Positions 35,711 through 48,700 of a DNA stretch of 64,000 nucleotides are shown one piece after another. Origin of the DNA: Nematostella vectensis. Taxonomy: Eukaryota > Cnidaria > Anthozoa > Actiniaria > Edwardsiidae. Positions within the stretch are counted from its first letter, which is position 1. Every line of letters starts with the position of its first letter. A program made the translations under genes and the position numbers. The stretch spans positions 15,699,408 to 15,763,407 of the forward strand of contig NC_064046.1 in the NCBI RefSeq assembly GCF_932526225.1. Direction: 5' to 3'. Below the pieces are notes generated by a model. It was not told where the DNA came from and made no database searches. It worked only from the letters and a program-made list of their open reading frames with translations.

Positions 35711-38690
35711 GGAAAAAAGGTATATCAATCTATCGAGCGCTATGCTCTATGTTAGAATCTACTTAATGAAGTTATCCAAGGAATCTAGTTAGTTCTTGTG
35801 TTCATAAAATATGTACAGGATCCTGAACAAAGCATGAGCACATCAAAGATGCTGAGAGTACATAAAAATGTCCCTATACCTTCTTTTTATGTCATGACAC
35901 ACCAAGAACAGTATAATTAAGTATCGATATTTAAAAAAAAATAAAGAAAAAAAAAATGTGCTATCAGCGGGAATCGAACCCGGGTCGCTGCGTTAGTAGT
36001 CAAGTGCCCGCAACGAAAGACTAATGTGGCATTGCTGAAGGAAATTGTAATGAAAATTACTTTTAATACTATTGGTATCGTAAACTATCCAAGCAAAGTC
36101 ACCATCGGACTGGAGGTTACATTCGGAAAAAGCTTTAGGGTTACATTCGGGAATTTGTTTTACGAGTGTATCCTCCAAAAGGTTAGAATAGATAATATTT
36201 TTCCGAATGTAAATTCCAAATAGTAACATTAGGAAAAATAAAACAGTATACTCGGACAAAAAGGTATATCAATCTATCGAGCGCTATGCTCTATGTTAGA
36301 ATCTACTTAATGAAGTTATCCAAGGAATCTAGTTAGTTCTTGTGTGCATAAAATATGTACAGGATCCTGAACAAAGCATGAGCACATCAAAGATGCTGAG
36401 AGTACATAAAAATGTCCCTATACCTTCTTTTTATGTCATGACACACCAAGAACAGTATAATTAAGTATCGATATTTAAAAAAAAAAATAAAGAATTAAAA
36501 TATGCTATCAGAGGGAATCGAACCCGGGTCGCTGCGTTAGTAGTCAAGTGCCCGCAACGAAAGACTAACGTGGCATTGCTGAAGCGAATTGTAATGAAAA
36601 TTACTTTCAATACTAATGGTATCGTAAACTATCCCAAGCAAAGTCACCATCGGACTGTAGGTTACATTCGGGAAAAGCTTCAGGGTTACATTCGGGAATT
36701 TGTTTTACGAGTGTAACCTCCAAAAGGTTACAATCGATAATTTTTTTTTCCGAATGTAAATTCCAAATAGTAACATTAGGAAAAATAAAACAGTATACTC
36801 GGAAAAAAAGGTATATCAATCTATCGAGCGCTATGCTCTATGTTAGAATCTACTTAATGAAGTTATCCAAGGAATCTAGTTAGTTCTTGTGTGCATAAAA
36901 TATGTACAGGATCCTGAACAAAGCATGAGCACATCAAAGATGCTGAGAGTACATAAAAATGTCCCTATACCTTCTTTTTATGTCATGACACACCAAGAAC
37001 AGTATAATTAAGTATCGATATTTAAAAAAAAAATAAAGAAAAAAAAAATAGGCTATCAGCGAGAATCGAACACGGGTCGCTGCGTTAGTAGTCAAGTGCC
37101 CGCAACGAGAGACTAACGTGGCATTGCTGAAGGGAATTTAAACGAAAATTACTTTAAATACTATTGGTATCGTAAACTATCCCAAGCAAAGTCACCATCG
37201 GACTGGAGGTTACATTCGGGAAAAGCTTCAGGGTTACATTCGGGAATTTGTTTTACGAGAGTAACCTCCAAAAGGTTACAATCGATAATTATTTTTCCGA
37301 ATGTAAATTCCAAAAAGTACCATTAGGAAAAATAAAACAGTATACTCAGAAAAAAAGGTATATCAATCTATCGAGCGCTATGCTCTATGTTAGAATCTAC
37401 TTAATCAAGTTATCCAAGGAATCTAGTTAGTTCTTGTGTGCATAAAATATGTACAGGATCCTGAACAAAGCATGAGCACATCAAAGATGCTGAGAGTACA
37501 TAAAAATGTCCCTATACCTTCTTTTTATGTCATGACACACCAAGAGCAGTATAATTAAGTATCGATATTTAAAAAAAAAATAAAGAAAAAAAAATATGCT
37601 ATCAGCGGGAATCGAACCCGGGTCGCTGCGTTAGTAGTCAAGTGCCCGCAACGAAAGACTAACGTGGCATTGCTGAAGCGAATTGTAATGAAAATTACTT
37701 TTAATACTAATGGTATCGTAAACTATCCCAAGCAAAGTCACCATCGGACTGTAGGTTACATTCGGGAAAAGCTTCAGGGTTACATTCGGGAATTTGTTTT
37801 ACGAGTGTAACCTCCAAAAGGTTACAATCGATAAATTTTTTTTCCGAATGTAAATTCCAAATAGTAACATTAGGAAAAATAAAACAGTATACTCGGGAAA
37901 AAAGGTATATCAATCTATCGAGCGCTATGCTCTATGTTAGAATCTACTTAATGAAGTTATCCAAGGAATCTAGTTAGTTCTTGTGTTCATAAAATATGTA
38001 CAGGATCCTGAACAAAGCATGAGCACATCAAAGATGCTGAGAGTACATAAAAATGTCCCTATACCTTCTTTTTATGTCATGACACACCAAGAACAGTATA
38101 ATTAACTATCGATATTAAAAAAAAAAAATAGAGAAACAAAAATATGCTATCAGCGGGAATCGAACCCAGGTCGCTGCGTTAGTAGTCAAGTGCCCGCAAC
38201 GAAAGACTAACGTGGCATTGCTGAAGGGAATTGTAATGAAAATTACTATTAATACTATTGTTATCGTAAACTATCCCAAGCAAAGTCACCATCGGACTGG
38301 AGGTTACATTCGGGAAAAGCTTCAGGGTTACATTCGGGAATTTGTTTTACGAGTGTAACCTCCAAAAGGTTACAATCGATAATTATTTTTCCGAATGTAA
38401 ATTCCAAAAAGTACCATTAGGAAAAATAAAACAGTATACTCGGAAAAAAAGGTATATCAATCTATCGAGCGCTATGCTCTATGTTAGAATCTACTTAATG
38501 AAGTTATCCAAGGAATCTAGTTAGTTCTTGTGTGCATAAAATATGTACAGGACCCTGAACAAAGCATGAGCACATCAAAGATGCTGAGAGTACATAAAAA
38601 TGTCCCTATACCTTCTTTTTATGTCATGACACACCAAGAACAGTATAAGTAAGTATCGATATTTAAAAAAAAAATAAAGAAAAAAAAATA
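35711..38690. repeat. Mixed monomers between the deletion blocks and the 5/4/3 repeat
   Basis: The units at 35959, 36503, 37051, 37597 and 38145 do not form a clear higher-order repeat here. 36503 and 37597 share CTGAAGCGAATTG, AATACTAATGG and GACTGTAGG, the sub-type found again at 47979, 51251, 53979, 56159, 58345 and 59434. 37051 shares the odd AATTTAAACGAAAATTAC with 59981. The 35959 unit has lost one C (CTATCCAAGC) and has GTGTATCCTCC and GGTTAGAATAG, which weaken both dyads; that form returns at 48524, 51797, 52341, 54524, 55068, 56705 and 58890. Confidence 0.75.
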
Positions 38691-41600
38691 GGCTATCAGC
38701 GAGAATCGAACCCGGGTCGCTGCGTTAGTAGTCAAGTGCCCGCAACGAAAGACTAACGTGGCATTGCTGAAGGGAATTGTAATGAAAATTACTTTTAATA
38801 CTATTGGTATCGTAAACTATCCCAAGCAAAGTCACCATCGGACTGGAGGTTACATTCGGGAAAAGCTTCAGGGTTACATTCGGGAATTTGTTTTAAGAAA
38901 GTAACCTCTAAAAGGTTACAATCGATAATTTTTTTTCCGAATGTAAATTCCAAAAAGTAACATTATGAAAAATAAAACAGTATACTCGGAAAAAAAGGTA
39001 TATCAATCTATCGAGCATTATGCTCTATGTTAGAATCTACTTAATCAAGTTATCCAAGGAATCTAGTTAGTTCTTGTGTGCATAAAATATGTACAGGACC
39101 CTGAACAAAGCATGAGCACATCAAAGATGCTGAGAGTACATAAAAATGTCCCTATACCTTTTTTTTATGTCATGACACACCAAGAACAGTATAAGTAAGT
39201 ATCGATATTTAAAAAAAAAAATAAAGAAAAAAAAAATAGGCTATCAGCGAGAATCGAACCCGGGTCGCTGCGTTAGTAGTCATGTGCCCGCAACGAAAGA
39301 CTAACGTGGCATTGCTGAAGGGAATTGTAATGAAAATTACTTTTAATACTATTGGTATCGTAAACTATCCCAAGCAAAGTCACCATCTGACTGGAGGTTA
39401 CATTCGGGAAAAGCTTCAGGGTTACATTCGGGAATTTGTTTTAAGAGAGTAACCTCTAAAAGGTTACAATCGATAATTTTTTTTCCGAATGTAAATTCCA
39501 AAAAGTAACATTATGAAAAATAAAACAGTATACTCGGAAAAAAAGGTATATCAATCTATCGAGCATTATGCTCTATGTTAGAATCTACTTAATCAAGTTA
39601 TCCAAGGAATCTAGTTAGTTCTTGTGTGCATAAAATATGTACAGGATCCTGAACAAAGCATGAACACATCAAAGATGCTGAGAGTACATAAAAATGTCCC
39701 TATACCTTCTTTTTATGTCATGACACACCAAGAACAGTATAATTAAGTATTGATATTTAAAAAAAAAAATAAAGAAAAAAAAATAGGCTATCAGCGGGAA
39801 TCGAACCCGGGTGGCTGCATTAGTAGTCAAGTGCCCGCAACGAAAGACTAACGTGGCATTGCTGAAGGGAATTGTAATGAAAATTACTATTAATACTATT
39901 GTTATCGTAAACTATCCCAAGCAAAGTCACCATCGGACTGGAGGTTACATTGGGGAAAAGCTTCAGCTTTACATTCGGGAATTTGTTTTACGAGTGTAAC
40001 CTCCAAAAGGTTACAATCGATAATTATTTTTCCGAATGTAAATTCCAAAAAGTACCATTAGGAAAAATAAAACAGTATACTCGGAAAAAAAGGTATATCA
40101 ATCTATCGAGCGCTATGCTCTATGTTAGAATCTACTTAATGAAGTTATCCAAGGAATCTAGTTAGTTCTTGTGTGCATAAAATATGTACAGGATCCTGAA
40201 CAAAGCATGAGCACATCAAAGATGCTGAGAGTACATAAAAATGTCCCTATACCTTCTTTTTATGTCATGACACACCAAGAACAGTAAAATTAAGTATAGA
40301 TATTTAAAAAAAAATAAAGAAAAAAAAATAGGCTATCAGCGAGAATCGAACCCGGGTCGCTGCGTTAGTAGTCAAGTGCCCGCAACGAAAGACTAACGTG
40401 GCATTGCTGAAGGGAATTGTAATGAAAATTACTATTAATACTATTGTTATCGTAAACTATCCCAAGCAAAGTCACCATCGGACTGGAGGTTACATTCGGG
40501 AAAAGCTTCAGGGTTACATTCGGGAATTTGTTTTACGAGTGTAACCTCCAAAAGGTTACAATCGATAATTATTTTTCCGAATGTAAATTCCAAAAAGTAC
40601 CATTAGGAAAAATAAAACAGTATACTCGGAAAAAAAGGTATATCAATCTATCGAGCGCTATGCTCTATGTTAGAATCTACTTAATGAAGTTATCCAAGGA
40701 ATCTAGTTAGTTCTTGTGTGCATAAAATATGTACAGGACCCTGAACAAAGCATGAGCACATCAAAGATGCTGAGAGTACATAAAAATGTCCCTATACCTT
40801 CTTTTTATGTCATGACACACCAAGAACAGTATAAGTAAGTATCGATATTTAAAAAAAAAATAAAGAAAAAAAAATAGGCTATCAGCGAGAATCGAACCCG
40901 GGTCGCTGCGTTAGTAGTCAAGTGCCCGCAACGAAAGACTAACGTGGCATTGCTGAAGGGAATTGTAATGAAAATTACTATTAATACTATTGTTATCGTA
41001 AACTATCCCAAGCAAAGTCACCATCGGACTGGAGGTTACATTCGGGAAAAGCTTCAGGGTTACATTCGGGAATTTGTTTTACGAGTGTAACCTCCAAAAG
41101 GTTACAATCGATAATTATTTTTCCGAATGTAAATTCCAAAAAGTACCATTAGGAAAAATAAAACAGTATACTCGGAAAAAAAGGTATATCAATCTATCGA
41201 GCGCTATGCTCTATGTTAGAATCTACTTAATGAAGTTATCCAAGGAATCTAGTTAGTTCTTGTGTGCATAAAATATGTACAGGACCCTGAACAAAGCATG
41301 AGCACATCAAAGATGCTGAGAGTACATAAAAATGTCCCTATACCTTCTTTTTATGTCATGACACACCAAGAACAGTATAAGTAAGTATCGATATTTAAAA
41401 AAAAAATAAAGAAAAAAAAATAGGCTATCAGCGAGAATCGAACCCGGGTCGCTGCGTTAGTAGTCAAGTGCCCGCAACGAAAGACTAACGTGGCATTGCT
41501 GAAGGGAATTGTAATGAAAATTACTTTTAATACTATTGGTATCGTAAACTATCCCAAGCAAAGTCACCATCGGACTGGAGGTTACATTCGGGAAAAGCTT

Positions 41601-44600
41601 CAGGGTTACATTCGGGAATTTGTTTTAAGAAAGTAACCTCTAAAAGGTTACAATCGATAATTTTTTTTTCCGAATGTAAATTCCAAAAAGTAACATTATG
41701 AAAAATAAAACAGTATACTCGGAAAAAAAGGTATATCAATCTATCGAGCATTATGCTCTATGTTAGAATCTACTTAATCAAGTTATCCAAGGAATCTAGT
41801 TAGTTCTTGTGTGCATAAAATATGTACAGGACCCTGAACAAAGCATGAGCACATCAAAGATGCTGAGAGTACATAAAAATGTCCCTATACCTTCTTTTTA
41901 TGTCATGACACACCAAGAACAGTATAAGTAAGTATCGATATTTAAAAAAAAAAATAAAGAAAAAAAAAATAGGCTATCAGCTAGAATCGAACCCGGGTCG
42001 CTGCGTTAGTAGTCATGTGCCCGCAACGAAAGACTAACGTGGCATTGCTGAAGGGAATTGTAATGAAAATTACTTTTAATACTATTGGTATCGTAAACTA
42101 TCCCAAGCAAAGTCACCATCTGACTGGAGGTTACATTCGGGAAAAGCTTCAGGGTTACATTCGGGAATTTGTTTTAAGAGAGTAACCTCTAAAAGGTTAC
42201 AATCGATAATTTTTTTTCCGAATGTAAATTCCAAAAAGTAACATTATGAAAAATAAAACAGTATACTCGGAAAAAAAGGTATATCAATCTATCGAGCATT
42301 ATGCTCTATGTTAGAATCTACTTAATCAAGTTATCCAAGGAATCTAGTTAGTTCTTGTGTGCATAAAATATGTACAGGATCCTGAACAAAGCATGAACAC
42401 ATCAAAGATGCTGAGAGTACATAAAAATGTCCCTATACCTACTTTTTATGTCATGACACACCAAGAACAGTATAATTAAGTATTGATATTTAAAAAAAAA
42501 AATAAAGAAAAAAAAATAGGCTATCAGCGGGAATCGAACCCGGGTGGCTGCATTAGTAGTCAAGTGCCCGCAACGAAAGACTAACGTGGCATTGCTGAAG
42601 GGAATTGTAATGAAAATTACTATTAATACTATTGTTATCGTAAACTATCCCAAGCAAAGTCACCATCGGACTGGAGGTTACATTGGGGAAAAGCTTCAGC
42701 TTTACATTCGGGAATTTGTTTTACGAGTGTAACCTCCAAAAGGTTACAATCGATAGTTATTTTTCCGAATGTAAATTCCAAAAAGTACCATTAGGAAAAA
42801 TAAAACAGTATACTCGGAAAAAAAGGTATATCAATCTATCGAGCGCTATGCTCTATGTTAGAATCTACTTAATGAAGTTATCCAAGGAATCTAGTTAGTT
42901 CTTGTGTGCATAAAATATGTACAGGATCCTGAACAAAGCATGAGCACATCAAAGATGCTGAGAGTACATAAAAATGTCCCTATACCTTCTTTTTATGTCA
43001 TGACACACCAAGAACAGTAAAATTAAGTATAGATATTTAAAAAAAAAATAAAGAAAAAAAAATAGGCTATCAGCGAGAATCGAACCCGGGTCGCTGCGTT
43101 AGTAGTCAAGTGCCCGCAACGAAAGACTAACGTGGCATTGCTGAAGGGAATTGTAATGAAAATTACTATTAATACTATTGTTATCGTAAACTATCCCAAG
43201 CAAAGTCACCATCGGACTGGAGGTTACATTCGGGAAAAGCTTCAGGGTTACATTCGGGAATTTGTTTTACGAGTGTAACCTCCAAAAGGTTACAATCGAT
43301 AATTATTTTTCCGAATGTAAATTCCAAAAAGTACCATTAGGAAAAATAAAACAGTATACTCGGAAAAAAAGGTATATCAATCTATCGAGCGCTATGCTCT
43401 ATGTTAGAATCTACTTAATGAAGTTATCCAAGGAATCTAGTTAGTTCTTGTGTGCATAAAATATGTACAGGACCCTGAACAAAGCATGAGCACATCAAAG
43501 ATGCTGAGAGTACATAAAAATGTCCCTATACCTTCTTTTTATGTCATGACACACCAAGAACAGTATAAGTAAGTATCGATATTTAAAAAAAAAATAAAGA
43601 AAAAAAAATAGGCTATCAGCGAGAATCGAACCCGGGTCGCTGCGTTAGTAGTCAAGTGCCCGCAACGAAAGACTAACGTGGCATTGCTGAAGGGAATTGT
43701 AATGAAAATTACTTTTAATACTATTGGTATCGTAAACTATCCCAAGCAAAGTCACCATCGGACTGGAGGTTACATTCGGGAAAAGCTTCAGGGTTACATT
43801 CGGGAATTTGTTTTAAGAAAGTAACCTCTAAAAGGTTACAATCGATAATTTTTTTTCCGAATGTAAATTCCAAAAAGTAACATTATGAAAAATAAAACAG
43901 TATACTCGGAAAAAAAGGTATATCAATCTATCGAGCATTATGCTCTATGTTAGAATCTACTTAATCAAGTTATCCAAGGAATCTAGTTAGTTCTTGTGTG
44001 CATAAAATATGTACAGGACCCTGAACAAAGCATGAGCACATCAAAGATGCTGAGAGTACATAAAAATGTCCCTATACCTTCTTTTTATGTCATGACACAC
44101 CAAGAACAGTATAAGTAAGTATCGATATTTAAAAAAAAAATAAAGAAAAAAAAAATAGGCTATCAGCGAGAATCGAACCCGGGTCGCTGCGTTAGTAGTC
44201 ATGTGCCCGCAACGAAAGACTAACGTGGCATTGCTGAAGGGAATTGTAATGAAAATTACTTTTAATACTATTGGTATCGTAAACTATCCCAAGCAAAGTC
44301 ACCATCTGACTGGAGGTTACATTCGGGAAAAGCTTCAGGGTTACATTCGGGAATTTGTTTTAAGAGAGTAACCTCTAAAAGGTTACAATCGATAATTTTT
44401 TTTCCGAATGTAAATTCCAAAAAGTAACATTATGAAAAATAAAACAGTATACTCGGAAAAAAAGGTATATCAATCTATCGAGCATTATGCTCTATGTTAG
44501 AATCTACTTAATCAAGTTATCCAAGGAATCTAGTTAGTTCTTGTGTGCATAAAATATGTACAGGATCCTGAACAAAGCATGAACACATCAAAGATGCTGA

Positions 44601-45249
44601 GAGTACATAAAAATGTCCCTATACCTTCTTTTTATGTCATGACACACCAAGAACAGTATAATTAAGTATTGATATTTAAAAAAAAAAATAAAGAAAAAAA
44701 AATAGGCTATCAGCGGGAATCGAACCCGGGTGGCTGCATTAGTAGTCAAGTGCCCGCAACGAAAGACTAACGTGGCATTGCTGAAGGGAATTGTAATGAA
44801 AATTACTATTAATACTATTGTTATCGTAAACTATCCCAAGCAAAGTCACCATCGGACTGGAGGTTACATTGGGGAAAAGCTTCAGCTTTACATTCGGGAA
44901 TTTGTTTTACGAGTGTAACCTCCAAAAGGTTACAATCGATAATTATTTTTCCGAATGTAAATTCCAAAAAGTACCATTAGGAAAAATAAAACAGTATACT
45001 CGGAAAAAAAGGTATATCAATCTATCGAGCGCTATGCTCTATGTTAGAATCTACTTAATGAAGTTATCCAAGGAATCTAGTTAGTTCTTGTGTGCATAAA
45101 ATATGTACAGGATCCTGAACAAAGCATGAGCACATCAAAGATGCTGAGAGTACATAAAAATGTCCCTATACCTTCTTTTTATGTCATGACACACCAAGAA
45201 CAGTAAAATTAAGTATAGATATTTAAAAAAAAATAAAGAAAAAAAAATA
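38691..45249. repeat. Higher-order repeat in copies of 5, 4 and 3 units
   Basis: Copy 1 is 38691-41422 (five units, 2732 bp), copy 2 is 41423-43610 (four, 2188 bp) and copy 3 is 43611-45249 (three). Each starts with a TTTTAAGAAAGTAACCTCT unit (38691, 41423, 43611), then a unit with CATGTGCCCG, CATCTGACTGG and TAAGAGAGTAACC (39239, 41972, 44158), then one with GGCTGCATTAG and CAGCTTTACATTC (39786, 42519, 44705), then ATTGTTATCG units (40331 and 40877 in copy 1, 43065 in copy 2, none in copy 3). Many units have CAGGACCCTG instead of the GGATCC site. Confidence 0.9.
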
Positions 45250-45793
45250 GGCTATCAGCGAGAATCGAACCCGGGTCGCTGCGTTAGTAGTCAAGTGCCC
45301 GCAACGAAAGACTAACGTGGCATTGCTGAAGGGAATTGTAATGAAAATTACTTTTAATACTATTGGTATCGTAAACTATCCCAAGCAAAGTCACCATCGG
45401 ACTGGAGGTTACATTCGGGAAAAGCTTCAGGGTTACATTCGGGAATTTGTTTTACGAGAGTAACCTCCAAAAGGTTACAATCGATATTTTTTTTTCCGAA
45501 TGTAGATTCCAAAAAGTAACATTAGGAAAAATAAAACAGTATACTCGGAAAAAAAGGTATATCAATCTATCGAGCGTTATGCTCTATGTTAGAATCTACT
45601 TAATCAAGTTATCCAAGGAATCTAGTTAGTTCTTGTGTGCATAAAATATGTACAGGATCCTAAACAAAGCATGAGCACATCAAAGATGCTGAGAGTACAT
45701 AAAAATGTCCCTATACCTTCTTTTTATGTCATGACACACCAAGAACAGTAGAATTAAGTATCGATATTTAAAAAAAAATAAAGAAAAAAAATA
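45250..45793. repeat. Boundary monomer between two higher-order repeats
   Basis: This single unit ends the 5/4/3 repeat and precedes the 6/6/5/4 repeat. It carries CGAGAGTAACC, GATATTTTTTTTTCC and GAATGTAGATTCC and is the partner of the unit at 6790. CAGGATCCTAAAC near 45655 is a private change. Confidence 0.8.
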
Positions 45794-48700
45794 GGCTATC
45801 AGCGAGAATCGAACCCGGGTAGCTGCGTTAGTAGTCAAGTGCCTGCAACGAAAGACTAACGTGGCATTGCTAAAGGGAATTGTAATGAAAATTACTTTTA
45901 ATACTATTGGTATCGTAAACTATCCCAAGCAAAGTCACCATCGGACTGGAGGTTACATTCGGGAAAAGCTTCAGGGTTACATTCGGGAATTTGTTTTACG
46001 AGTGTAACCTCCAGAAGGTTACAATCGATAATTTTTTTTCCGAATGTAAATTCCAAAAAGTAACATTAGGAAAACTAAAACAGTATACTCGGAAAAAAAG
46101 GTATATCAATCTATCGAGCGCTATGCTCTATGTTAGAATCTACTTAATCAAGTTATTCAAGGAATCTAGTTAGTTCTTGTGTGCATAAAATATGTACAGG
46201 ATCCTGAACAAAGCATGATCACATCAAAGATGCTGAGAGTACATAAAAATGTCCCTATACCTTCTTTTTATGTCATGACACACCCAGAGCAGTATAATTA
46301 AGTATCGATATTTAAAAAAAAATAAAAAAAAAAAATAGGCTATCAGCGGGAATCGAACCCGGGTCGATGCGTTAGTAGTCAAGTGCCCGCAACGAAAGAC
46401 TAACGTGGCATTGCTGAAGGGAATTTTAATGAAAATTACTTTTAATACTAATGGTATCGTAAACTATCCCAAGCAAAGTCACCATCGGACTGGAGGTTAC
46501 ATTCGGGAAAAGCTTCAGGGTTACATTCGGGAATTTGTTTTACGAGTGTAACCTCCAGAAGGTTACAATCGATAATTTTTTTTCCGAATGTAAATTCCAA
46601 AAAGTAACATTAGGAAAACTAAAACAGTATACTCGGAAAAAAAGGTATATCAATCTATCGAGTGTTTTGCTCTATGTTAGAATCTACTTAATCAAGTTAT
46701 TCAAGGAATCTAGTTAGTTCTTGTGTGCATAAAATATGTACAGGATCCTGAACAAAGCATGAGCACATCAAAGATGCTGAGAGTACATAAAAATGTCCCT
46801 ATACCTTTTTTTTATGTCATGACACACCAAGAACAGTATAATTAAGTATTGATATTTAAAAAAAAAAATAAAGAAAAAAAAAATAGGCTATCAGAGGGAA
46901 TTGAACCCGGGTGGCTGCATTAGTAGTCAAGTGCCCGCAACGAAAGACTAACGTGGCATTGCTGAAGGGAATTGTAATGAAAATTACTTTTAATACTATT
47001 GGTATCGTAAACTATCCCAAGCAAAGTCACCATCGGACTGGAGGTTACATTCGGGAAAAGCTTTAGGGTTACATTCGGGAATTTGTTTTACGAGTGTATC
47101 CTCCAAAAGGTTAGAAGAGATAATTTTTTTCCGAATGTAAATTCCAAAAAGGACCATTAGGAAAAATAAAACAGTATACTCGGAAAAAAAGATATATCAA
47201 TCTATCGAGCGCTATGCTCTATGTTAGAATCTACTTAATGAAGTTATCAAAGGAATCTAGTTAGTTCTTGTGTGCATAAAATATGTACAGGATCCTGAAC
47301 AAAGCATGAGCACATCAAAGATGCTGAGAGTACATAAAAATGTTCCTATACCTTCTTTTAATGTCATGACACACCAAGAACAGTATAATTAAGTATCGAT
47401 ATTTAAAAAATAAAAAATAAAGAAAAAAAAAGGCTATCAGCGGGAATCGAACCCGGGTGGCTGCGTTAGTAGTCAAGTGCCCGCAACGAAAAACTAACGT
47501 GGCATTGCTGAAGGGAATTGTAATGAAAATTACTTTTAATACTATTGGTATCGTAAACTATCCCAAGCAAAGTCACCATCGGACTGGAGGTTACATTCGG
47601 GAAAAGCTTCAGGGTTACATTCGGGAATTTGTTTTACGAGTGTAACCTCCAAAAGGTTACAATCGATAATTTTTTTTACGAATGTAAATTCCAAAAAGTA
47701 ACATTAGGAAAAATAAAACAGTATACTCGGAAAAAAAGGTATATCAATCTATCGAGCGCTATGCTCTATGTTAGAATCTACTTAATCAAGTTATCCAAGG
47801 AATCTAGTTAGTTCTTGTGTGCATAAAATATGTACAGGATCCTGAACAAAGCATGAGCACATCAAAGATGCTGAGAGTACATAAATATGTCCCTATACCT
47901 TCTTTTTATGTCATGACACACCAAGAACAGTATAATTAAGTATCGATATTTAAAAAAAAAAATAAAGAAAAAAAATATGCTATCAGCGGGAATCGAACCC
48001 GGGTCGCTGCGTTAGTAGTCAAGTGCCCGCAACGAAAGACTAACGTGGCATTGCTGAAGCGAATTGTAATGAAAATTACTTTTAATACTAATGGTATCGT
48101 AAACTATCCCAAGCAAAGTCACAATCGGACTGTAGGTTACATTCGGGAAAAGCTTCAGGGTTACATTCGGGAATTTGTTTTACGAGTGTAACCTCCAAAA
48201 GGTTACAATCGATAATTTTTTTTCCAAATGTAAATTCCAAATAGTAACATTAGGAAAAATAAAACAGTATACTCGGAAAAAAAGGTATATCAATCTATCG
48301 AGCGCTATGCTCTATGTTAGAATCTACTTAATGAAGTTATCCAAGGAATCTAGTTAGTTCTTGTGTTCATAAAATATGTACAGGATCCTGAACAAAGCAT
48401 GAGCACATCAAAGATGCTGAGAGTACATAAAAATGTCCCTATACCTTCTTTTTATGTCATGACACACCAAGAACAGTATAATTAAGTATCGATATTTAAA
48501 AAAAAATAAAGAAAAAAAAATTAGGCTATCAGCGGGAATCGAACCCGGGTCGCTGCGTTAGTAGTCAAGTGCCCGCAACGAAAGACTAATGTGGCATTGC
48601 TGAAGGAAAGTGTAATGAAAATTACTTTTAATACTATTGGTATCGTAAACTATCCAAGCAAAGTCACCATCGGACTGGAGGTTACATTCGGGAAAAGCTT

